Assembly (NCBI GenBank): GCA_029218425.1
Contig: JAQXRH010000055.1
Span: 1-62,705 of the forward strand
Length of the DNA: 62,705 nucleotides
From: Bacteroidales bacterium
Lineage (GTDB): Bacteria; Bacteroidota; Bacteroidia; Bacteroidales; Muribaculaceae
Reading direction: 5' to 3'
Positions 57,271 to 62,705 of this stretch are shown piece after piece. Position numbers and translations under genes: made by a program. The notes under the pieces are model-generated. The model saw nothing but the letters and a program-made list of their open reading frames with translations. It made no database searches and was not told the origin of the DNA. Positions within the stretch are counted from its first letter, which is position 1, and every line of letters begins with the position of its first letter.

Positions 57271-57300
57271 TCTCCAGGACAGCCCCAATCTCCACAACAA
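57247..57300 (+). repeat. Minisatellite at the 3' end of uvrC
   Basis: CCCCAATCTCCACAACAA occurs at the stop of uvrC and again about 36 bp later, with a related CCTAATCTCCAGGACAG between. It spans the end of the gene and the intergenic DNA. Confidence 0.6.
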
Positions 57301-57931
57301 CCCAACCCCAATCCCATCCCTCACCCTTAGTTCAGTGAAGGGATTCCAATCCCTCTGCTTTCCCCCATCACTTCCACAATCCCATCCCTCCGCCGCTTGG
57401 TTCTGTGTAGAGGCTTTAGCCTCGCCCCCATCTCTCGATTAATCCCGATTATTCCCGATTAATCGGGATTATCCCCCTATAAATCCTCCCCGTCCACACC
57501 CCGCCGCACATCTATGCCACATCTCCATTTTTCTGCCAAATTTTCCATAAACCACACAAATCAACCATAACCAACTGATTACCACCCATATAAATCCCAT
57601 TTATTAACATACATTAACACCAAGAGTAAAAAATTTCCATCGCCACCGACACCAACCCATGAAAAATCCACCTCTCCAAGCCCTTCATCTACCTCACTAC
57701 AAAATTACCACCCCCTCACCTCCATAATGCGTCAAAATCATACACTCCCCAAAAAAATCCCACCACCCCCACGCCCATCCGCCCGGCCCTCCCATCGCCA
57801 TGCTTGGTTCCGTGTAGAGGCTTTAGCCTCGCCCCCATCTCGCCCCCATCCCCAATTTTAACGTTTATTGTTAAACTATTCTTCCCCTTATCTGTCATAA
57901 ATTATGTAATTTTGTATTTCAAACCATATCT
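57301..57931 (-). repeat. C-rich intergenic region with two inverted unit C copies
   Basis: Unit C lies in reverse orientation at 57396-57427 and 57798-57834. A unit B block with TAATCCCGATTATTCCCGAT lies at about 57430-57482. 57724-57759 is the inverse of 12769-12805. The remaining DNA (57540-57720) has no gene. The -7 element TAATTTTG at 57907-57914 precedes rlmN. Confidence 0.75.
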
Positions 57932-58981
57932 ATGATGAAGAAACCGCTGATAGGACTCACCCTCGAACAGCTTCGCGACATTACCGATGCAATTGGCCTC
58001 CGACCTTTCGCCGCCAAACAGATCGCATCGTGGCTTTACGTCAAACGCGTCAAAAGCATCGACATGATGACCGACCTCCCTCTCGCAGCTCGTAGTCGCC
58101 TCGCCCAAGATTACTGCATAGGTCTCTACCCACCTAAGGACGCCGCAACTTCTGTCGACGGTACCGTCAAATACCTCTTCGACGGCGTCGGCGGTCGCGA
58201 CATCGAATCCGTCTACATCCCCGACGGCCAACGTGCCACCCTCTGCGTTTCATCTCAAGCCGGTTGCAAAATGAATTGCCATTTCTGCATGACCGGCCGT
58301 CAAGGCTTCAACGGCAACCTTTCCACAAACGCAATCATCAACCAAGTCCTCTCTATCCCCAATTCCCATTCTCTCACCAACATCGTTTTCATGGGCATGG
58401 GCGAACCGCTCGACAACCTTTCATCCGTTCTCAGCGCCATCGAAATCCTCACTGCTCCATGGGGTATGGCTTGGAGCCCCAAACGCATCACCGTCAGCTC
58501 TATCGGCAAAATTAAGGAACTTCGCACCCTCCTCGACCTCACTAAAGTCCACATCGCAATCTCCCTCCACAATCCTTTCCCCGCCGAACGTGCCCAAATA
58601 ATGCCCGTCGAACGGGCTTTCCCCATTCGCGACGTAATCGCTCTCCTCGCCAACTACGACTTCAGCCACCAGCGGCGCCTCTCTTTCGAATACATCATGT
58701 GGAAAGGTGTCAACGACTCACAACGCTATGCCGACGCCCTTGTCAAACTCATAGCTCGCCTCGACTGCCGCGTCAATCTCATCCGCTTCCACGCTATCCC
58801 CGGTAGCGACCTCCTCCCGTCTACTACAGCTGCGATGGAACGCTTCCGCGACTCGCTCAACGACCACGGTATCACTGCCACAATCCGTGCCTCACGCGGC
58901 GAAGACATCATGGCGGCTTGCGGTATGCTCGCCGGAAAAGCTTCTTCTCTTCCCGCCTCTCCCGATACCATCTCTCAATAA
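57932..58981 (+). CDS. rlmN: 23S rRNA (adenine2503-C2)-methyltransferase RlmN
   Basis: 349 residues. It is a radical-SAM enzyme that methylates A2503 of 23S rRNA and A37 of some tRNAs. The [4Fe-4S] motif CKMNCHFC places cysteines at 112, 116 and 119. The ILTAPWGMAWSPKRITVSS segment and the C-terminal catalytic Cys in MAACGMLAG are family features. Two ATGs open the frame (57932, 57935); either may be used. It precedes the first DUF1573 gene by 11 bp. Confidence 0.96.
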   Translation: MMKKPLIGLTLEQLRDITDAIGLRPFAAKQIASWLYVKRVKSIDMMTDLPLAARSRLAQDYCIGLYPPKDAATSVDGTVKYLFDGVGGRDIESVYIPDGQRATLCVSSQAGCKMNCHFCMTGRQGFNGNLSTNAIINQVLSIPNSHSLTNIVFMGMGEPLDNLSSVLSAIEILTAPWGMAWSPKRITVSSIGKIKELRTLLDLTKVHIAISLHNPFPAERAQIMPVERAFPIRDVIALLANYDFSHQRRLSFEYIMWKGVNDSQRYADALVKLIARLDCRVNLIRFHAIPGSDLLPSTTAAMERFRDSLNDHGITATIRASRGEDIMAACGMLAGKASSLPASPDTISQ

Positions 58982-58992
58982 CACTCATCATC

Positions 58993-59388
58993 ATGAAACG
59001 TTTCTCCATCCTCTTTGCTTTGCTCTTCATAGCTCTGCTCCCTTTGTCGGCGCAAGATAAAGCGCCCCTCATCTCTTTCAATGCCACTTCCCACGACTTC
59101 GGCTCTATCCACGAGGAGGACGGCCCCGTCACAACCTCTTTCTCTTTCGTCAACAACGGCGACGCTCCTCTCGTCATCATCTCCGCTACGGCTCAGTGCG
59201 GCTGCACTCGCCCCTCTTTCCCCCAGAAACCCATAAACCCCGGCAAATCAGGCGAAATTAAAGTCACTTTCAACCCTCAAGGCCGCCCCGGCGAATTTGT
59301 CAAAGAAGTCAAAGTCAAAACCAACGATAAGAAACACCGCACCACCAAACTCAAAATCTCCGGCGTTGTCCTCCCTTACCGCCCTTAA
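58993..59388 (+). CDS. DUF1573 secreted protein, single domain
   Basis: 131 residues from the ATG at 58993. A signal peptide (MKRFSILFALLFIALLPLSA) precedes one DUF1573 domain, an immunoglobulin-like fold with the motif ATAQCGCTRPSFP and the conserved NPGKSGEIKVTFNPQGRPG. The function is not known; such proteins are common in the Bacteroidetes periplasm. It follows rlmN by 11 bp, so it is probably cotranscribed. The frame begins further upstream (58918), overlapping rlmN, but only this ATG gives a signal peptide. Confidence 0.88.
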   Translation: MKRFSILFALLFIALLPLSAQDKAPLISFNATSHDFGSIHEEDGPVTTSFSFVNNGDAPLVIISATAQCGCTRPSFPQKPINPGKSGEIKVTFNPQGRPGEFVKEVKVKTNDKKHRTTKLKISGVVLPYRP

Positions 59389-59483
59389 TCCCATCCCCCT
59401 CTCGCTTCATCCCGTTTCATCCCGATAAATCCTGATTAATCTCGATAAATCCCGATAAATCCTCCTCCCCATCCCCCCTGACT
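59389..59483 (-). repeat. Unit B-like repeat between the two DUF1573 genes
   Basis: Iterated TCCCGATAAATC and TCTCGATAAATC words at about 59413-59463 are reversed unit B. Confidence 0.55.
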
Positions 59484-60569
59484 ATGAAATGTAAACCCTA
59501 CATACTCGCCCTGATGTTAGCCTCGGCTGCCACAGCCATCGCCAACTCCAACGTGCAGTGGCTCAACCCCGACTACGATTTCGGTGCTATCGCCGAAGCC
59601 GATGGCGTGGCTTCCGGCCAACTCCGTTTCGTCAACTCCGGCGACAAACCTTTCTCTATCATCAGTGTCCACACCTCCTGCGGATGCACTACAGCCAATA
59701 TCCCCCGTGACCCTATCCTACCCGGCGACACTGCCGTTATTACCGTCAATTACGATCCCACCGGTCGCCCGGGTAAATTTGAAAAGAAAGTCACCGTCAA
59801 TTTCTCCGACGAGGCTCTCTCGCCTCGCGCATCTTTGCGCATCCACGGTGTCGTTATCGGCACACCCAAAACGCTGCAATCTCGCTACCCGGTCGACGCA
59901 GGCATCATGCGCCTCCACTCTTCGGTTATTCCTTTCGGCGACGTTCGTCGCAACACTGCCAAAAGCGACTTCGTCGAAATCTACAACGCTTCTACCGACA
60001 CCATTTCCCCAATCTGGTCCAATATTCCCCCTTTCATCAGCGTAGCTCCGTTGGTCAACGTCATCCCTCCCGGCCAACAGGCTGTCTACAATCTCATGTT
60101 CTCCGGCTCTCGCTCTCCTCTCTATGGCCTTGTCACCGATAGCCTTTTTGTAGCCCCCGACCAATCCCACGACCCCGTGAAAATCGACATCATGGGCGTC
60201 GTTGTCGAAGATTTCTCCAATCTTACCCCTCAGCAACGTGCCGACGCTCCCGTTATCGCTGTCAGCGACTCCCGCCTCGACTTCGGCTCTTTCTCACCCG
60301 ATTCCCCCGTTATCACCCGACAATTCTCTATCTCCAACAATGGCAAAAATCCCCTCATCTTGCGCCGTGTCTACGCCTCCGACCCTGCTGTGGATGTCAA
60401 AGTCGACAAGTCTTCTGTCAAAAAGGGTAAGCATGCCGTTGTATCTGTCTCTCTTCGCCCCGACGCTCTCGCCGACGGCATCCTCAACTGCCGCATCCAC
60501 ATCATCTCCAACGACCCGGAGCAATCTTCCATTGTTGTACGCGCCGTGGGCATCCCCGACGACTTCTGA
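59484..60569 (+). CDS. DUF1573 secreted protein, multi-domain
   Basis: 361 residues with a signal peptide (YILALMLASAATAIA). The first domain is a clear DUF1573 (SVHTSCGCTTANIP, DPTGRPGKFEKKVTVNF). Two further Ig-like (DUF1573/ASPM-type) domains follow, at about 145-250 (DFVEIYNASTDTISP) and 265-355 (ITRQFSISNNGKNPLILRRV). It looks like a duplication-divergence relative of the preceding gene; the function is unknown. meaB follows after 33 bp. Confidence 0.85.
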   Translation: MKCKPYILALMLASAATAIANSNVQWLNPDYDFGAIAEADGVASGQLRFVNSGDKPFSIISVHTSCGCTTANIPRDPILPGDTAVITVNYDPTGRPGKFEKKVTVNFSDEALSPRASLRIHGVVIGTPKTLQSRYPVDAGIMRLHSSVIPFGDVRRNTAKSDFVEIYNASTDTISPIWSNIPPFISVAPLVNVIPPGQQAVYNLMFSGSRSPLYGLVTDSLFVAPDQSHDPVKIDIMGVVVEDFSNLTPQQRADAPVIAVSDSRLDFGSFSPDSPVITRQFSISNNGKNPLILRRVYASDPAVDVKVDKSSVKKGKHAVVSVSLRPDALADGILNCRIHIISNDPEQSSIVVRAVGIPDDF

Positions 60570-60602
60570 TTAGTTAACCTCCTTAAATCCCCCCCACTTA
60601 TT

Positions 60603-61691
60603 ATGACTCATCCCGAAAACGACGAAAAATACATCGGCCTCACCGTTAACTCTGGCGTGGCCCAACCTCCTTCGGTCAACCCCTACCTCAAACGTCACCG
60701 CCGCAAACCGCTCCCTTCCGTTGCCGACTTGGTCGACGGTATCGTCAAAGGCGACGTCACTATGCTTTCCCGTGCCGTAACTCTCGTCGAAAGCATCCAA
60801 CCCGACCACTACGCTATCGCCCAGGAGGTCATCGAAAAATGCCTCCCACACTCTGGCAATTCTCGCCGTATCGGCATTACCGGTGTCCCCGGCGCCGGCA
60901 AAAGCACTTCTATCGACGTTTTCGGCTTGCACGTCCTCCGCGACGGCGGCAAACTCGCCGTCCTCGCCATCGACCCCTCCAGCGAACGCACGCGCGGCTC
61001 TATCCTCGGCGACAAAACTCGCATGGAAAAGCTTTCCCAACACCCTGGCGCTTTCATCCGCCCTTCCCCATCTGCCGGCTCTCTCGGCGGTGTAGCCCGT
61101 AAAACGCGCGAAACCATCGTCCTCTGCGAAGCCGCCGGCTACAACAATATTTTCGTCGAAACCGTCGGCGTCGGTCAAAGCGAAACTGCCGTCCACTCTA
61201 TGGTCGACTTCTTCCTCCTCATCCAGCTCGCCGGTACTGGCGACGAACTGCAAGGCATCAAACGTGGCATCATGGAAATGGCCGACGGCATCGTCATCAA
61301 CAAAGCCGACGGCGACAACATCGGCCCGGCTCAACTCGCACAAGCTCAGTTCAAATCGGCTCTCCACCTTTTCCCGCCTACCGAATCTGGCTGGTCCCCC
61401 GAAGTCCTTACCTACTCCGGTTACTACGAAATTGGCATCGCCGAAGTCTGGAACATGATCGACCGTTACTTCGCTTTCGTCAAAAACAACGGCTACTTCG
61501 ACCGCAAACGCATGCAGCAAGCACGCTACTGGATGTACGAAACCATCGACAACCGCCTCCGCTCCCACTTCTACAACGACCCGCAAATCGCCGAAATGCT
61601 CGCCGACCGCGAAAACCTCGTCCTCGCCAACCGCCAAAGCTCCTTCACCGCCGCCCGCGACATCCTCCAATTCTACTTCTCCAAAAAATAA
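60603..61691 (+). CDS. meaB: MeaB-type GTPase (methylmalonyl-CoA mutase chaperone)
   Basis: 362 residues. It is a G3E GTPase that protects and reloads adenosylcobalamin-dependent methylmalonyl-CoA mutase. The P-loop GVPGAGKST is at residues 95-103, LAIDPSSERTRGSILGDKTR near 121, VETVGVGQSE near 185 and the guanine motif NKADGDN near 237. In Bacteroidales it belongs to the succinate-propionate route. The mutase subunits are not in the window. Confidence 0.94.
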   Translation: MTHPENDEKYIGLTVNSGVAQPPSVNPYLKRHRRKPLPSVADLVDGIVKGDVTMLSRAVTLVESIQPDHYAIAQEVIEKCLPHSGNSRRIGITGVPGAGKSTSIDVFGLHVLRDGGKLAVLAIDPSSERTRGSILGDKTRMEKLSQHPGAFIRPSPSAGSLGGVARKTRETIVLCEAAGYNNIFVETVGVGQSETAVHSMVDFFLLIQLAGTGDELQGIKRGIMEMADGIVINKADGDNIGPAQLAQAQFKSALHLFPPTESGWSPEVLTYSGYYEIGIAEVWNMIDRYFAFVKNNGYFDRKRMQQARYWMYETIDNRLRSHFYNDPQIAEMLADRENLVLANRQSSFTAARDILQFYFSKK

Positions 61692-61918
61692 CCCAACCCC
61701 ACCGCCCTCGCCCCGCCAGCCAAGCCCCGCCATCCCCACCCCCGCCATCCCCGATCATCCCGATCATCCCGATCATTCTCGATTAATCTCGATTCCTCTC
61801 GATAAATCTCGATAAATCCCGAATATTTTGCCGTCTTGGTTCTGTGTAGAGGCTTTAGCATCGCCCCATCCCCCCATCCCCGCCTCGGAGAGGCGCTTCA
61901 TGTTAAAAATACTTAATA
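61692..61918 (-). repeat. Intergenic repeat block with inverted units B and C
   Basis: Reversed unit B (ATCATCCCGATCATCCCGAT and TCTCGATAAATC words) lies at about 61750-61822. Reversed unit C lies at 61835-61866, with GCATCGCC instead of GCCTCGCC, so this copy has lost its palindrome. No gene. Confidence 0.75.
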
Positions 61919-61919
61919 T

Positions 61920-61952
61920 TGCCACCTATTTGGTGGCATTTTCCTATATTTG
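61920..61952 (+). promoter_or_regulatory. Promoter and operator-like palindrome of the toxin-antitoxin unit
   Basis: TGCCACC (61920-61926) is inverted as GGTGGCA (61932-61938), directly before the -7 element TATATTTG (61945-61952). The arrangement suggests autoregulation by the antitoxin. Confidence 0.55.
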
Positions 61953-61975
61953 CAACAGGAAAAAACTATATCTTT

Positions 61976-62209
61976 ATGGAAATTATAAGTGCGCGACATT
62001 TCAGAGACAATCAAACAGCATTGCTCAACAAGGCATTGCGTGGCGAGTCGGTCCTCATCACTTCGCGTGTTGGCACATTTAAAATCGTGCCCGTCGACAG
62101 CGATGATAGGCTTACATCTCGCGTTTGTCAAGGCCTTAACGAAGTGAAACTCATGCGTAAAGGTCAATTGAAAGGACATTCAATAAGCGAACTCATCAAT
62201 GAGCTATGA
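61976..62209 (+). CDS. Type II antitoxin, Phd/YefM-like
   Basis: 77 residues from the ATG at 61976 (MEIISARHFRDNQTALLNKA). The N-terminal half fits the Phd/YefM fold, a DNA-binding strand-helix unit (RHFRDNQ... GESVLITSRVGTFKIVPVD). The C-terminus (GHSISELINEL) would neutralise the toxin. The frame is open from 61919, but the promoter lies inside that part. The stop overlaps the toxin gene start by 11 bp, so the two are coupled. Composition is more balanced than the C-rich meaB. Confidence 0.75.
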   Translation: MEIISARHFRDNQTALLNKALRGESVLITSRVGTFKIVPVDSDDRLTSRVCQGLNEVKLMRKGQLKGHSISELINEL

Positions 62210-62534
62210 AATCACTGCGACTCCTACCTTTAGGAAGAGTCTGAAAGCCCTTGCCAAACGGTACAGGTCTATTAAGGATGATTTTGCCGCATTCGTCACA
62301 TCATTGCAGGATGACCCATTTCAAGGCGATGAGTTGACCCCGGGTTTACGTAAAATCCGTATGGCCATTTCCTCAAAACAAAAAGGCAAATCTGGTGGAG
62401 CGCGTGTCATTACCTATACTATCGTCGTGTCGGCCGACGAGGGTATTGTCTACTTAGTTGACATATATGACAAATCGGACTATTCGACCGTCGATGTAGC
62501 CAAGCTCCGTAAAATCATTCAAGACATCGAATGA
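62199..62534 (+). CDS. RelE/ParE-superfamily toxin
   Basis: 111 residues. The pattern YEITATPTFRKSLKALAKRY, a central LTPGLRKIRMAI strand and VITYTIVVSADEGIVYLVDI fits the RelE/ParE fold; members cleave ribosome-bound mRNA or poison gyrase. Basic residues in RKSLKALAKRYRSIK and the K/R-rich KIRMAISSKQKGKSGG loop are suited to RNA. Which target it hits cannot be told. It follows its antitoxin with an 11-bp overlap; a terminator lies at 62568-62604. Confidence 0.78.
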   Translation: MSYEITATPTFRKSLKALAKRYRSIKDDFAAFVTSLQDDPFQGDELTPGLRKIRMAISSKQKGKSGGARVITYTIVVSADEGIVYLVDIYDKSDYSTVDVAKLRKIIQDIE

Positions 62535-62567
62535 CATCTCCCGCTTCATCCTAATCTTCTCGATTAA

Positions 62568-62604
62568 GAGGCTGTGTCGTAATTAAGGGTTACGGCGCAG
62601 CCTC
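62568..62604. terminator. Hairpin after the toxin gene
   Basis: GAGGCTGTGTCGTAA (62568-62582) pairs with TTACGGCGCAGCCTC (62590-62604), one A-G mismatch and one wobble pair, followed by TACTTTTT. It separates the toxin gene from the converging frame at the window edge. Confidence 0.65.
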
Positions 62605-62611
62605 CTACTTT

Positions 62612-62705
62612 TTAGCCAATGAGATTTGGATATTTCTCAGGCGACCGATTTCTGAGTTTTTTCCAAAAATATTCGATTCTCAAGCGGTAAAATCCGCGAT
62701 ATAAG
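62612..62705 (-). CDS. 3' end of a minus-strand reading frame, possibly transposase
   Basis: The last 30 codons are present, ending in TAA at 62612-62614. The visible peptide is basic and aromatic (GFYRLRIEYFWKKLRNRS, then PEKYPNLIG), reminiscent of transposase C-termini, but it is too short for assignment. The hairpin just beyond its stop could be its terminator or an element end. It continues outside the window. Confidence 0.35.
   Translation of the reverse strand, partial: LYRGFYRLRIEYFWKKLRNRSPEKYPNLIG

Noticed and set aside
60570-61748. A 392-codon minus-strand frame antisense to meaB
   Set aside because: It is a by-product of the C-rich codons of meaB (rich in V, D, E and G); meaB has all its GTPase motifs on the + strand.
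1-62705. tRNA, rRNA or known riboswitches
   Set aside because: No cloverleaf, rRNA segment or riboswitch core was recognised by eye; a covariance-model search would be needed to exclude small RNAs.

Overview
This window looks like a chromosomal segment from a Bacteroidales bacterium, most plausibly Muribaculaceae or a near relative. The family-level guess is inference. The signs are: promoters with the Bacteroidetes -7 motif TAnnTTTG in front of many genes, AT-rich leaders with almost no Shine-Dalgarno sequence, a PorZ-type component of the type IX secretion system, a NigD-like lipoprotein, a Bacteroidetes-type LptD, a YfhO-family membrane protein, KorAB, and an RNase H carrying a viroplasmin-like domain. 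No rRNA, tRNA, CRISPR array or intact transposon was seen.

Layout. 0-6.5 kb: a minus-strand pair, a PLD-nuclease/SNF2-helicase followed by an Eco57I-class adenine methylase. It reads as a restriction or defence module whose methylase has a compositionally foreign C-terminal half. 6.5-9.6 kb: pckA between arrays of dispersed G-rich repeats. 9.6-12.6 kb (+): mscL, aroK, an alanine-dehydrogenase-like gene and RNase H. 12.6-13.4 kb: a repeat-rich intergenic stretch with an array of 9-mers spaced 10-11 bp apart. 13.4-20.8 kb (+): nadA, leuS, rdgB, porZ and a hypothetical gene, apparently one transcription unit. 21-31.5 kb: a POT transporter, lpxB, an acyltransferase, then lysS-gpsA-lolD-nigD-GH125 reading leftward as one unit, then upp.

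31.5-36.05 kb is a degenerate island. It holds GC-rich repeat mosaics, perfect palindromes, two 3' remnants of tatC in the same orientation, and a roughly 0.5-kb inverted repeat carrying promoters that point inward. The only intact genes are a small lipoprotein gene and an overlapping secreted-protein gene. 36-48 kb: korA-korB, lptD, a small secreted protein, panB, and the yfhO-hypothetical-xerD unit. 48-61.7 kb (+): argS, a BI-1 membrane protein, a compositionally odd Sel1/zinc-finger secreted protein, ybeY, mnmG, apt, uvrC, rlmN, two DUF1573 proteins and meaB. The window ends with a RelE/ParE-type toxin-antitoxin pair and the cut-off end of a minus-strand reading frame.

At larger scale, the + strand is G-rich on the left and C-rich on the right, with a noisy crossover around 40-47 kb near xerD. 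The main dispersed repeat flips orientation with it: nine copies read + at 6.9-12.7 kb and three read - at 57.4-61.9 kb. By the usual skew rule this resembles a replication-terminus transition, but a near-consensus parS site between mnmG and apt and the divergence of genes at 48 kb point to an origin-proximal region. The sequence alone does not settle this. No wholly new multi-gene system is proven; the best candidates are the defence pair, the helically phased 9-mer array and the tatC/inverted-repeat island.
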